Source: Nostoc sp. NOS(2021)
GTDB lineage: Bacteria; Cyanobacteriota; Cyanobacteriia; Cyanobacteriales; Nostocaceae
Assembly: GCF_017115025.1 (NCBI RefSeq)
Contig: NZ_JABXKM010000311.1
Coordinates: forward strand, 1 to 51,513
DNA length: 51,513 nucleotides
Reading direction: 5' to 3'
Below are positions 9,901-19,084 of the stretch, in pieces. Position numbers and translations under genes: made by a program. The number at the start of each line of letters is the position of its first letter. Positions within the stretch are counted from its first letter, which is position 1. Below the pieces are notes generated by a model. The model had not been told where the DNA came from. It did no database searches and saw only the letters and a list, made by a program, of their open reading frames with translations.

Positions 9901-12300
9901 AGAGCAACGATATCGACGCTGAAAGATAGCTACACGACTGGTATGGAAACTGGCGATTTTCTCTCTGCTGGCTACAGCGCAATATCCTACATGAATATTG
10001 CGGTTTTCGCAGGTGTAAACCTGGACACTTTAGAACCCGAATTCGCCGCTTACAGTGCTGCCTTGGCTCAGGTTAAACAAGATTCGGCGCATATTCATTC
10101 GGACATAACGCGGCAAACGGTGCAGCATTTGCGAGAAACGGTGAGCCAACCCGATTGCTTAATTGGTACTATCTACGATGAAACGGTGATGCTGCCGAAG
10201 CAACAGCAGGATAATGATCTCACCCCGATCGCCGTTGCCTACATCTATAAACTGCTGCTTGCCTACTCATGGGGCAATTATCAGGCTGCCTTCGACTACA
10301 TCACCACAGTCAAGTCCTATTTGATGGCAGTATCGGGAATGGTCTTTAGTCCCATTTTCCATTTTTATGCCGCACTAACGAACCTGGCACTCTTCCCCAC
10401 CGAGCCAGAACCAGAACAAGCCGAAATGCTTGCTGTTGCCGTCACTCATCAAACGATTCTGCACCAGTGGGCGGAAAATGCCCCGATGAATCACTTGCAT
10501 AAATGGTATTTAGTCGAGGCTGAACGTTATCGAGTTTTGGGTGAAAAAATCGCCGCCATTGAGTGTTATGACAAAGCAATTACTCTTGCTAAAGAACATC
10601 AGTTCATCAACGAAGAAGCGTTAGCCAACGAACTCGCAGCTAAATTCTACCTGGAATGGGGTAAAGAGCAATTTGCTCAAATTTACATCACAAATGCTTA
10701 CTACTGCTATGCTCGCTGGGGTGCTAAAGCCAAAGTTGCTGACCTGGAAAACCACTATCCCCAACTGCTTGCCCCCATCCTCAACCAAACCCGTTCTCCC
10801 TTCTCAAAGAGCGAAACTATCTTCGCCTTGGGAAGTGTCACATCCACAAGTTCCGCCACTTCCAGCAGTGGCAGTATCTCTGTGGCTTTAGATTTAGCTG
10901 CCATTCTTAAAGCTTCCCAAGCGATCTCAGGCGAAATCGAACTGGAAAAACTGCTTTCATCATTGCTGCATATCGTCATCGAAAATGCGGGAGCCGATAA
11001 GTGTGTGTTAATGCTTATGGAGTCAGGTAATTTACAGATTCGGGCATTAGCAAAGCTGGGGCTACAGAACAATGGAAATACCAAAGTTGATTTTTCTGCA
11101 ATGCTGACTAATCCACAGCCTGTTGAAGAGTCAACCTATGTACCAGTTGGCTTAATTAATACTGTTAAACGCAGTTTACAACCAGCAGTAATTGTTGAGG
11201 CTATTGTGCATCCACAATTAATTAATGACCACTATATTCAGCAACAGCAGCCCAAAAGTATCTTGTGTAGTCCAATTTTACATCAGGGTAAACTGCTTGG
11301 TGTGCTGTATTTAGAGAATAACCTAGCGACTGGAGCGTTTACCCATGAGCGGGTCGAACTGCTCAATCTCCTCTGCGCTCAAGCGGCAATCTCATTGGAA
11401 AATGCCCGACTGTATGCCCAAGAACAGGAAAAATCACAAGATTTAGAACAAGCGCTAACTGATCTGCAAAACGCCCAATTACAAATGGTGCAAAGTGAAA
11501 AAATGTCTGCACTGGGCAACTTAGTTGCTGGTGTAGCTCACGAAATGAATAATCCTTTGGGTTTTATTGCTGCGAGTCTCAAACAAGCCAAACCTACCTT
11601 CGCTGATATTATCGAACACTTGAAACTGTATCAAGAAAGTTTCCCCAACAAGGGTGATGAAATTATCGACCATGCCGAAGAAATTGACTTGGATTATAGC
11701 TTATCAGACTTACCCAAGATGATTGATTCCATGTCTATGGCGTGCGATCGCCTGAAAAATATCAGCACCAGTCTCCGCACTTTCTCCCGTGCTGATCGAG
11801 ATTACAAAGTACCATTTAACATTCACGATGGCATTGATAGCACAATTTTAATTTTGAAACATCGTCTGAAGGCGAATGAACAACGTCCAGCGATTGAAAT
11901 TGTCACAAATTACGGGAATTTACCTCAAGTAGAATGTTTCCCTGGTCAATTAAATCAGGTATTTATGAATCTTCTAGCCAATGCTATTGATGCATTAGAT
12001 GAATCTAACACCGGACGCAGTTATGAGGAAATTAAAGCTAATCCTAACTGCATTACAATTACAACTTCAGTCGAAAATAATCTAGTTAAAATTGCCATTG
12101 CTGATAATGGTCAGGGGATGAGTGAAGAGGTAAAACTAAAGATATTTGACCACTTATTTACTACCAAAGGTGTCGGTAAAGGTACAGGGTTAGGATTAGC
12201 GATCGCTCGTCAAATCGTCGAATCAACCCATAGTGGCAAATTGAGTTTTAACTCTCTTCTAGGTAATGGTACAGAATTTATCATTGAAATTCCGGTATAA
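6844..12300 (+). CDS. HstK-family hybrid Ser/Thr kinase - ATPase - GAF - histidine kinase without PAS (copy 2)
   Basis: An 1,818-residue paralogue lacking the PAS domains of its neighbours. Seen in order: Ser/Thr kinase about 6-280 (K36, HKDIKPAN with D132, DFS at D151), ATPase with Walker A GFSGIGKT (332-339) and Walker B Asp near 462, a long helical middle, GAF about 1363-1523, and a histidine kinase core with H1566 in AHEMNNPLG. Two intergenic-type repeats are read through in frame: a palindrome giving residues 97-107 in the kinase domain, and heptamer repeats giving about residues 672-694 between the ATPase and the helical region. The start has AAGGA ten bases upstream. The gene looks mosaic: around the H box it resembles copy 3, and from 11722 on it is identical to copy 1. 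The 75-base spacers on both sides are identical. Confidence 0.95.
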   Translation: MVSIPGYRISEELYNGSKTLVYRGYRETDSLRVVIKLLKNPYPSFSELLSFRNQYTIAKNLNSPLIVQTYSLEPYQNGYALVMEDFGGISLKNYFTSVKTQYIASLQEFLVLAIALCNTLDIFYRERIIHKDIKPANILINPETKQVKLIDFSIASLLPRETQTPINLNVLEGTLAYISPEQTGRMNRGIDYRTDFYSLGVTFYELLTGELPFKSNDPMELVHSHIAKLPPLVHKINPQIPSVLSEIVNKLMAKNAEDRYQSALGLKFDLENCLSQLQVSGEIKSFPIAERDVCDRFIIPDKLYGRETEISTLLQAFERVSLGATEMMLVAGFSGIGKTAVVNEVHKPIVRQRGYFIKGKYDQFQRNIPFSAFVQAFRDLMGQLLSESDAQIQQWRNQILDAVGENGQVIIEVIPELEIIIGQQPPTIELSGTAGQNRFNLLFQKFTQVFTSAEHPLVMFLDDLQWADSASLKLMQLLMADTGHLLLIGAYRDNEVNPAHPLILTLSEIQKTQATINTITLAPLSQITVNQLVADTLKCTESLAWTVSHLVSQKTKGNPFFATQFLKALHQDRLIQFDFELACWQCDIVQVNQQAVTDDVLVFMKFQLRRLPQSTQHVLELAACIGNQFDLATLAIVSEQSEVETAADLWKALQEGLILPISDVYKFYQNSSLVIGHLSLENNKQMTKDKGQRTASYRFLHDRVQQAAYCLIPDGQKTATHLKIGHLLRENFSEIELEEKLFDIVGHLNLGIELITQPSDRQALAQLNLKAGVKARNSTAYVAARDYLQTGIKLLQTNCWQHQYELTLNLYVTAAEAAYLNGDFEGMELLTAVVLQQTQTIFDKVKIYEIQIAALTAQSQMLEAIAVGREALSQLGVDLPSAPDEAQIGKVLQEVASLQSGRDIAELIDLPVMSDRTAEAAIQLLGVLFPAAIQGMPGLLPLLSATMVRLSLQFGNAPASIVGYAIHGMVLCAFLGEVETGYGFGQLALSLLERLNALLIKSITLNLFGAFIQHRHEALRATISTLKDSYTTGMETGDFLSAGYSAISYMNIAVFAGVNLDTLEPEFAAYSAALAQVKQDSAHIHSDITRQTVQHLRETVSQPDCLIGTIYDETVMLPKQQQDNDLTPIAVAYIYKLLLAYSWGNYQAAFDYITTVKSYLMAVSGMVFSPIFHFYAALTNLALFPTEPEPEQAEMLAVAVTHQTILHQWAENAPMNHLHKWYLVEAERYRVLGEKIAAIECYDKAITLAKEHQFINEEALANELAAKFYLEWGKEQFAQIYITNAYYCYARWGAKAKVADLENHYPQLLAPILNQTRSPFSKSETIFALGSVTSTSSATSSSGSISVALDLAAILKASQAISGEIELEKLLSSLLHIVIENAGADKCVLMLMESGNLQIRALAKLGLQNNGNTKVDFSAMLTNPQPVEESTYVPVGLINTVKRSLQPAVIVEAIVHPQLINDHYIQQQQPKSILCSPILHQGKLLGVLYLENNLATGAFTHERVELLNLLCAQAAISLENARLYAQEQEKSQDLEQALTDLQNAQLQMVQSEKMSALGNLVAGVAHEMNNPLGFIAASLKQAKPTFADIIEHLKLYQESFPNKGDEIIDHAEEIDLDYSLSDLPKMIDSMSMACDRLKNISTSLRTFSRADRDYKVPFNIHDGIDSTILILKHRLKANEQRPAIEIVTNYGNLPQVECFPGQLNQVFMNLLANAIDALDESNTGRSYEEIKANPNCITITTSVENNLVKIAIADNGQGMSEEVKLKIFDHLFTTKGVGKGTGLGLAIARQIVESTHSGKLSFNSLLGNGTEFIIEIPV
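7134..7163 (+). repeat. Palindromic repeat inside the coding sequence of HstK copy 2
   Basis: Arms TGTAAAGACGC (7134-7144) and GCGTCTCTACA (7153-7163) pair with one mismatch around an 8-base loop. Read in frame, the element encodes residues 97-107. Copies 1 and 3 have unrelated sequence of different length at this place. Confidence 0.8.
8857..8924 (+). repeat. Heptanucleotide repeats inside the coding sequence of HstK copy 2
   Basis: Left part 8857-8883 is built of TCATTGG/TCATTTG/TCATTAG heptamers; right part 8896-8924 of GACAAAG heptamers; the two halves are partly complementary. The same heptamers occur between genes near 30936 and 48313-48552. Here they stay in frame and encode about 23 residues that copies 1 and 3 lack. 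Confidence 0.85.
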
Positions 12301-12509
12301 TCTTTAGCTCTTGTTGGTAAACAACTTCAGATATCTGGGAATACTAAATCTGGAAGCCTTAAGGATAAGCGCAATATGGTCAGTATTCCCGGATATCGAA
12401 TCAGTGAAGAACTCTACAATGGTTCCAAAACCCTAGTTTATCGGGGGTATCGAGAAACAGACTCCTTAAGAGTAGTGATTAAACTGCTGAAAAATCCTTA
12501 TCCCAGTTT
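11722..12509 (+). repeat. 788-bp exact direct repeat, right copy
   Basis: Identical to 6190-6977. It covers the last 579 bases of HstK copy 2, its 75-base downstream spacer and the first 134 bases of HstK copy 3. Confidence 0.95.
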
Positions 12510-15500
12510 CAGCGAATTGGTGCAGTTTCGCAATCAATACACCATCGCCAAAAATCTCAACTCACCGCTAATCGTCCAAACCTACAGCCTAGAACCTTAC
12601 CAAAATGGCTATGTGTTGGTGATGGAAGACTTCGGGGGGATTTCTCTTAAAGAATGGGGAACAGGGGAAAGTCTAGGAAATCTCACGGAGTTTTTACAGA
12701 TAGCGATCGCACTGTGTAATACCTTAGATATATTGTATCGCGATCGGATTATTCATAAAGATATCAAACCCGCTAATATTCTCATTAATCCCGAAACCAA
12801 ACAAGTTAAATTAATTGACTTTAGTATTGCATCTTTATTACCACGGGAAACGCAGACACTAATTAATCCAAATGTGTTAGAAGGTACACTCGCTTATATT
12901 TCCCCAGAACAAACAGGCAGAATGAATCGGGGGATTGACTACCGGACTGATTTTTATTCTCTGGGTGTGACTTTCTACGAATTACTCACGGGAGAGTTAC
13001 CTTTTGCATCAAACGATCCAATGGAGTTGGTACATTCTCATATTGCAAAACAACCACCAAATATGAATCAACCTCACCCGCATAAAGCACCCTCTCCTTA
13101 CCAAGGAGAGGGCTGGGGTGAGGTCGATTTTCTTATTCCTCAAGTTCTTTGTGACATCGTAATGAAATTGATGGCGAAAAATGCCGAAGACCGCTATCAA
13201 AGTGCATTAGGAATTAAATTTGATTTAGAAAATTGTTTACATCAGCTTCAAGAAACTGGTACAATTAAAGATTTTGAGATTGCGCTTAGGGATGTGTGCG
13301 ATCGCTTCATTATACCCGACAAACTCTATGGACGAGAAACCGAAATAAAAACCCTCCTCCAAGCCTTTGAAAGAGTCAGCCTTGGTGCAACAGAAATGAT
13401 GCTGGTAGCAGGTTTTTCTGGAATTGGTAAAACTGCGGTTGTTAACGAAGTTCATAAACCGATTGTTAGACAACGCGGTTATTTTATCAAAGGGAAATAT
13501 GACCAATTTCAACGCAATATTCCTTTTTCGGCATTTGTGCAAGCATTCCGGGATTTAATGGGACAATTGTTAACTGAAAGTGATGTCCAGCTAGAGGAAT
13601 GGAGAAACCAAATATTAGATGCTGTTGGAGAAAATGGACAAGTAATTATTGAAGTCATCCCCGAATTAGCAAGCATTATTGGTCAACAACCACCCGCCAT
13701 AGAGTTATCAGGAACGGCGGCACAAAATAGATTTAATTTATTGTTTCAAAAATTTACCCAAGTTTTTACAAGTTTTGAACATCCATTAGTGATGTTCTTA
13801 GATGATTTGCAATGGGCAGATTTAGCATCACTGAAGTTAATGCAGCTATTAATGGCTGATACAAGTCATCTTTTATTAATTGGTGCATACCGTCATAACG
13901 AGGTCAATCCAGCACATCCATTAATGTTGACTTTGAGTGAGATTCAAAAAGCACAAGCAACCATTAATACGATTACTTTAGCACCACTGAGTCAAGGACA
14001 AGTAAATCAGTTAGTTGCTGACACACTTAAATGTACAGAAAGTTTGGCATGGACTCTTTCTGTATTGATATATCAAAAAACTCAAGGGAATCCGTTTTTC
14101 GCAACCCAGTTTCTCAAAGCATTGCATCAAGAAGAACTCATTCAATTTAATTTGGAGTTAGGCTGTTGGCAATGTGACATTGCACAAGTGACGACTCAAG
14201 CGGTTACAGATGACGTTGTTGTATTTATGGCAGTTCAATTAGCAAAACTGCCGACCTCAACTCAACAGGTCTTGCAGTTAGCTGCTTGTATTGGCAATCA
14301 GTTTGATTTAGCAACTTTGGCAATTGTTACGTCACAATCCCAAATTCAGACGGCTGCTGATTTGTGGAAAGCATTACAAGAAGGGTTGATTTTACCGAAC
14401 GGTGATGTTTATAAGTTTTATGTCGGGCAAGAAAGTCTTGCACGTACACCGGAAAATCAAGAGACTGTTACATACCAATTTTTACACGATCGCGTCCAAC
14501 AAGCTGCCTATTCTCTGATTCCCGATGAGCAAAAACAGACGACTCATTACCAAATCGGACAACTGCTCCTCCAAGAGATTTCCTCAGAAGCTAGAGTTGA
14601 CCGCATTTTTGAACTGGTCAATCAATTAAATCACGGAACTTCTTTAATTACCCAACAAACAGAACGAGATGAACTAGCACAACTTAACCTCACCGCCTGT
14701 CGCAAAGCCAGAGCCGCCACCGCCTATCAAGCGGCTCGTGAATATGTCGCAGTGGGATTGTCCCTGTTGGGAGGAAAAGCTTGGCAACAGCAGTATGAAA
14801 TGACCCTCGCCTTGCATGAATTAGCGGCTGAAGTGGCAATGCTAGGCGGTGACTTTGAGGCGATGGAACAGTTCATTGATATTGTTACCGAACAGGCGCA
14901 CTCCTTACCTGAACAGGTTAATGCTTACCGCATTAGAATTCAATCTCATGTCTCCCAAAGTAAATTTACCTCAGCAATTGCGATCGCCCAAACAATCCTG
15001 CAACAACTTGGCGTAACGTTTCCCAAAACACCCACACCGACTGATATTCAACAGGCAATCCAAGAGATTGAGGAACTGATTGCAGACAGAGAAATTGAAG
15101 ATTTGGTTCACCTCAGCCTGATGATAGATGCAGAGAAACTGGCAATTGTCCAAATTGCCAGTAGCATCATCTCCGCAGTTCATATCACTGGCTCCTCTGT
15201 GTTCCCATTGCTGGTTTTCTTGTTGGTTAAACTATCTATTCAACATGGCAATACGTCAGTTTCCGCCTATGCCTATGAGATGTATGGAGTCATTCTGTGT
15301 AACATCCTCAAAGATGTAGAGACAGCAGTACAGTTTGGTCAATTAGGACTCCAGGTTGTCTACAAATTGGATGCCAAAACAATTAAATCTGAAGTATTAG
15401 CTGCGCTAGGAGGATTTCTCCTGCACCGCAACTCTCATACAAAAGAAATGTTACCACTGGCGCAAGAGGGTTATGCAACTGGACTAGAAGTTGGAAACCT

Positions 15501-18279
15501 AGAGTTCGCTGGAAATAATGCCATCAATTTTTGTAACAATTCTTTTTGGTGCAGTCAGCCTCTGGCAATCTTAGAGCAGGAGACGCGCACCTACAGCAAT
15601 GGTTTTGTGCAACTGCACCACTTGACATCAGCTAATCGCTGCCGAATCTTTTGGCAATCAATGTTAAATCTGTTGGGTTTTGCAGAGCATCCCTGGATTT
15701 TGTCGGGTGAAGCTCTGCAAGAGACAGAATTTCTACCACTGCTGCTGTCTGCCAATGACTTATTTGCGCTGTATTTTTTCTATTTGTATAAGCTGATGCT
15801 TTGCTTCTGGTTTGGGGAAATTGAGCAAGCTATAAACTACGCAATTGAGGTCAGACGCTATTCAATTGCTGGTGCTGGATTTATTGGTGAACCTGCATTT
15901 TATCTCTACGATTCTTTAATTGCGATCGCACAGTTAAGTCCACAGTCAGAAGAAGCATCAGAAGCATTACAAAAAGTGGCACAAAACCAAACGCAGTTAC
16001 AGCATTGGGCGCACCATGCACCCATGAATCACCAGCATAAAGTGGATTTGGTGTCAGCCGAAAAATGTCGAGTGTTAGGACAAAAAGCAGAAGCCATTGA
16101 GTTTTACGACAAGGCGATCGCTCTTGCCAAAGCCAACGAATACATCCAAGAAGAAGCACTTGCCAACGAACTGGCGGCAAAGTTCTACCTAGAGTGGGGC
16201 AAACAGCGCATCGCTGGGGAATATATGACCCAAGCCTACTATGGCTATGCTCGTTGGGGGGCAAAAGCCAAGGTTGCCGACTTGGAAAGACGCTATCCCC
16301 AACTACTTGCTCCCATATTACAGCAAACCCATTCTCCCCTCTCTACTAGCGAAACTATCTTTGCATTGGGGAGTGTCACATCCACCAGTTCCGCTACTTC
16401 CAGCAGTAGCAGTATCTCTGTTGCTTTAGATTTAGCTGCCATTCTCAAAGCTTCCCAAGCTATCTCAAGCGAAATCGAACTCGAAAAACTGCTTTCATCA
16501 TTGCTGCATATCGTCATCGAAAATGCTGGAGCCGATAAGTGTGTGTTAATGCTTGTGGAGTCAGATAAATTACTGATTCGGGCATTAGCAAAGCTGGAGC
16601 TACAGAACAATGGAAATACCAAAGTTGATTTTTCTCCAATGCTGCTCAACTCAGAGCCATTTGAAAAGTCTATTGATGTACCAGTTGGCTTAATTAATAC
16701 TGTCAAACGCAGCTTACAACCAGTAGTAATTGTTGATGCCACAGGACATCTGCAATTAATTAATGACCCCTACATTCAGCAACAGCAGCCCAAGAGTATT
16801 TTGTGCAGTCCGATTTTAAATCAAGGTAAACTGCTTGGCGTGTTGTATTTAGAAAATAATCTCGCTACTGGAGCCTTTACCCACGATCGCGTCGAACTAC
16901 TGAATTTACTCTGCGCCCAAGCGGCAATTTCCCTGCAAAATGCCCGACTTTATGAGCGATCGCTAGAAAATGGCCAACAACTAGAGCAGTCACTGAATGA
17001 GTTGAGTGTGGTTCAGTCTCGCTTCCACAATCTAGTAGACAATGTGCCTGGCGTAGTTTTTCAATACCGCATGACTCCTGAGCGAGTAATATCTCTGAGC
17101 TACATTAGTGCCGACTGTTACAGCTTGCTCGAACTTACCCCAGAGCAAGCTATGTCCAATTGGCAGTTTCTCGACAACATGGTGCATCCAGACGACATAG
17201 CAAGTTTTCTACAGTCCCAAACTCACGCCATTCAAACCCGATCTTTCTGGCACTGGTCAGGGCGAATTGTCACCCCATCAGGAATTATTAAGTGGATTCA
17301 CGGAGAATCACGAATTGAACAGCTTGCCGATGGATCTGTGGTTTGGGATGGATTATTTTTGGATATTAGCGATCGCAAAAAACCAGAACTTGCCTTGCAA
17401 CAAAAATCACTTGATTTACAACAAGCGTTAACTGATCTGCAAAACGCCCAATTACAAATAGTGCAAAGTGAAAAAATGTCTGCACTAGGCAATTTAGTTG
17501 CTGGTGTGGCTCACGAAATGAATAATCCTTTGGGTTTTATTGCTGCCAGTCTCAAACAAGCTAAACCGACCTTCGCTGATATTATCGAACACCTGAAACT
17601 CTATCAAGAAAGTTTACCCAACAAAAGTGATGAAATCAAAGACCACGCCGAAGAAATCGACCTAGATTATAGCTTAGAAGACTTGCCCAAGATGATTGAT
17701 TCCATGACTATGGCGTGCGACAGGCTGAAAAATATCAGCACCAGTTTACGAACTTTCTCCCGTGCCGACAAAGATTATAAAGTGCCGTTTAATATTCACC
17801 AAGGCATCGACAGCACGATTTTAATTTTGAAACATCGTCTCAAGGCTAACGAGCTACGTCCAGCAATTGAAGTGATAACTGAGTACAGCACTTTCCCTCA
17901 AGTTGAGTGTTTTCCTGGACAATTAAATCAAGTATTTATGAATATCTTAGCAAATGCTATTGATGCCTTGGATGAATCAAATACAAATCGAAGTTTTGAG
18001 GAAATTCAGATTAATCCTAACCGCATAACAATTAAAACATCAGTAGAAAATGAAGGTGTAGAAATTACCATTGCTGACAATGGTAAGGGGATGCCTGAAG
18101 AGGTAAAACAAAAGATATTTGACCATTTATTTACGACGAAAGCTGTCGGTAATGGTACGGGATTAGGACTCGCGATCGCTCGTCAAATTATTGTAGAAAA
18201 ACATGGCGGAGTAATCAATGTGAATTCTCAACTTGGCGAAGGAACTGAATTTGTGATTCAGCTACCGTTGTCGGCATAA
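12376..18279 (+). CDS. HstK-family hybrid Ser/Thr kinase - ATPase - GAF - PAS - histidine kinase (copy 3)
   Basis: A 1,967-residue paralogue with one PAS domain. Seen in order: Ser/Thr kinase (K36, HKDIKPAN with D129), interrupted at residues 233-250 by an in-frame palindromic repeat; ATPase with Walker A GFSGIGKT (346-353) and Walker B Asp 476; long helical middle; GAF about 1356-1522; PAS about 1549-1665; coiled coil; histidine kinase with H1713 in AHEMNNPLG, DNGKGM and GTGLGL. Its first 134 bases and upstream spacer equal those of copy 2. Its C-terminus differs (VIQLPLSA), with an IIVEKHGG stretch more typical of histidine kinases than the equivalent in copies 1 and 2. This suggests copy 3 keeps the older 3' end. 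One cannot tell from sequence whether the three genes form one transcript, but spacing and strand allow it. Confidence 0.95.
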   Translation: MVSIPGYRISEELYNGSKTLVYRGYRETDSLRVVIKLLKNPYPSFSELVQFRNQYTIAKNLNSPLIVQTYSLEPYQNGYVLVMEDFGGISLKEWGTGESLGNLTEFLQIAIALCNTLDILYRDRIIHKDIKPANILINPETKQVKLIDFSIASLLPRETQTLINPNVLEGTLAYISPEQTGRMNRGIDYRTDFYSLGVTFYELLTGELPFASNDPMELVHSHIAKQPPNMNQPHPHKAPSPYQGEGWGEVDFLIPQVLCDIVMKLMAKNAEDRYQSALGIKFDLENCLHQLQETGTIKDFEIALRDVCDRFIIPDKLYGRETEIKTLLQAFERVSLGATEMMLVAGFSGIGKTAVVNEVHKPIVRQRGYFIKGKYDQFQRNIPFSAFVQAFRDLMGQLLTESDVQLEEWRNQILDAVGENGQVIIEVIPELASIIGQQPPAIELSGTAAQNRFNLLFQKFTQVFTSFEHPLVMFLDDLQWADLASLKLMQLLMADTSHLLLIGAYRHNEVNPAHPLMLTLSEIQKAQATINTITLAPLSQGQVNQLVADTLKCTESLAWTLSVLIYQKTQGNPFFATQFLKALHQEELIQFNLELGCWQCDIAQVTTQAVTDDVVVFMAVQLAKLPTSTQQVLQLAACIGNQFDLATLAIVTSQSQIQTAADLWKALQEGLILPNGDVYKFYVGQESLARTPENQETVTYQFLHDRVQQAAYSLIPDEQKQTTHYQIGQLLLQEISSEARVDRIFELVNQLNHGTSLITQQTERDELAQLNLTACRKARAATAYQAAREYVAVGLSLLGGKAWQQQYEMTLALHELAAEVAMLGGDFEAMEQFIDIVTEQAHSLPEQVNAYRIRIQSHVSQSKFTSAIAIAQTILQQLGVTFPKTPTPTDIQQAIQEIEELIADREIEDLVHLSLMIDAEKLAIVQIASSIISAVHITGSSVFPLLVFLLVKLSIQHGNTSVSAYAYEMYGVILCNILKDVETAVQFGQLGLQVVYKLDAKTIKSEVLAALGGFLLHRNSHTKEMLPLAQEGYATGLEVGNLEFAGNNAINFCNNSFWCSQPLAILEQETRTYSNGFVQLHHLTSANRCRIFWQSMLNLLGFAEHPWILSGEALQETEFLPLLLSANDLFALYFFYLYKLMLCFWFGEIEQAINYAIEVRRYSIAGAGFIGEPAFYLYDSLIAIAQLSPQSEEASEALQKVAQNQTQLQHWAHHAPMNHQHKVDLVSAEKCRVLGQKAEAIEFYDKAIALAKANEYIQEEALANELAAKFYLEWGKQRIAGEYMTQAYYGYARWGAKAKVADLERRYPQLLAPILQQTHSPLSTSETIFALGSVTSTSSATSSSSSISVALDLAAILKASQAISSEIELEKLLSSLLHIVIENAGADKCVLMLVESDKLLIRALAKLELQNNGNTKVDFSPMLLNSEPFEKSIDVPVGLINTVKRSLQPVVIVDATGHLQLINDPYIQQQQPKSILCSPILNQGKLLGVLYLENNLATGAFTHDRVELLNLLCAQAAISLQNARLYERSLENGQQLEQSLNELSVVQSRFHNLVDNVPGVVFQYRMTPERVISLSYISADCYSLLELTPEQAMSNWQFLDNMVHPDDIASFLQSQTHAIQTRSFWHWSGRIVTPSGIIKWIHGESRIEQLADGSVVWDGLFLDISDRKKPELALQQKSLDLQQALTDLQNAQLQIVQSEKMSALGNLVAGVAHEMNNPLGFIAASLKQAKPTFADIIEHLKLYQESLPNKSDEIKDHAEEIDLDYSLEDLPKMIDSMTMACDRLKNISTSLRTFSRADKDYKVPFNIHQGIDSTILILKHRLKANELRPAIEVITEYSTFPQVECFPGQLNQVFMNILANAIDALDESNTNRSFEEIQINPNRITIKTSVENEGVEITIADNGKGMPEEVKQKIFDHLFTTKAVGNGTGLGLAIARQIIVEKHGGVINVNSQLGEGTEFVIQLPLSA
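13072..13123 (+). repeat. Palindromic repeat inserted in frame in the kinase domain of HstK copy 3
   Basis: Outer arms CCTCACCC (13072-13079) and GGGTGAGG (13116-13123), inner arms CCCTCTCCTT (13090-13099) and AAGGAGAGGG (13103-13112), loop ACC. It encodes 18 residues (233-250) rich in Pro, Gly and His. Copies 1 and 2 have a shorter, unrelated segment here. A related G/C-rich hairpin lies between coxB and coxA near 48400-48445. Confidence 0.9.
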
Positions 18280-18336
18280 GGGAGAAAATCACAGTCATTT
18301 ATTGTAGGATAAAAATAATTTGTTGCTGCCCTAATT

Positions 18337-19038
18337 ATGCCTCGTTCCTCGCTTTGGCGTTTGATAGTTCCCCCATTGGAAAACGGCGATCGCTTAACCC
18401 GCTTTGAATTTGAGCGGCGCTACAGTGCCATGCCCAAGCTGAAAAAAGCCGAATTGATTGAAGGAACTGTCTACATGGCTTCACCTCTGCGTTTTGAACC
18501 CCATGCTGAACCTCATGGTGACTTGATGGGCTGGTTATGGACTTACAAGATTGCGACCCCCGGAGTGCGTCTTGGTGATAACCCAACCGTTCGCCTTGAC
18601 TTGGACAATGAACCTCAACCCGACGCGGTGTTATTGATTGATGCTCAGGCGGGTGGGCGATCGCACCTGAGCGAGGATGGTTATGTGGAAGGAGCGCCAG
18701 AACTGGTTGCCGAAATTGCCGCCAGTAGTGCCACGGTCGATCTGGGTGATAAAAAGCGTGCTTATCGGCGGAATGGAATACAGGAGTACCTCGTGTGGCA
18801 GGTGTTTGAGCAGCGCATCGATTGGTTCCACCTAGAATCAGGAGAGTATATAAATCTGTACCCTGATGCGGCAGGTGTGATTCAAAGTCAAGTCTTTCCA
18901 GGATTGTGGTTAGATCAATCTGCCTTGCTGGCGGGGGATATGCAACAGGTGTTAGCCGGATTGCAGACAGGGTTGAATTCTATAGAACATCAAGCCTTTG
19001 TGCAGCAGTTAGCCCAGGCAGTCCAATCGGATGGATAA
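18337..19038 (+). CDS. Uma2-family (DUF820) PD-(D/E)XK nuclease-like protein
   Basis: A 233-residue protein of the Uma2 family, which is greatly expanded in cyanobacteria and has a restriction-endonuclease-like fold; its biological role is not established. The core is visible: an EL-EG start strand (ELIEGTVYMAS), the QPDAVLLID strand with the acidic residue, then ELVAEIAASSATVDLGDKK, which carries the E-x-A and K positions, and YRRNGIQEYLVW. It begins 57 bases after HstK copy 3 on the same strand, so read-through is possible. The tail after about residue 190 is poorly conserved in such proteins and looks helical. A second Uma2 gene lies at 38127. Confidence 0.9.
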   Translation: MPRSSLWRLIVPPLENGDRLTRFEFERRYSAMPKLKKAELIEGTVYMASPLRFEPHAEPHGDLMGWLWTYKIATPGVRLGDNPTVRLDLDNEPQPDAVLLIDAQAGGRSHLSEDGYVEGAPELVAEIAASSATVDLGDKKRAYRRNGIQEYLVWQVFEQRIDWFHLESGEYINLYPDAAGVIQSQVFPGLWLDQSALLAGDMQQVLAGLQTGLNSIEHQAFVQQLAQAVQSDG

Positions 19039-19084
19039 GTTCAAAGACTGGATACATAATTGGCATTAGGTGTCGCTAGCCCGA

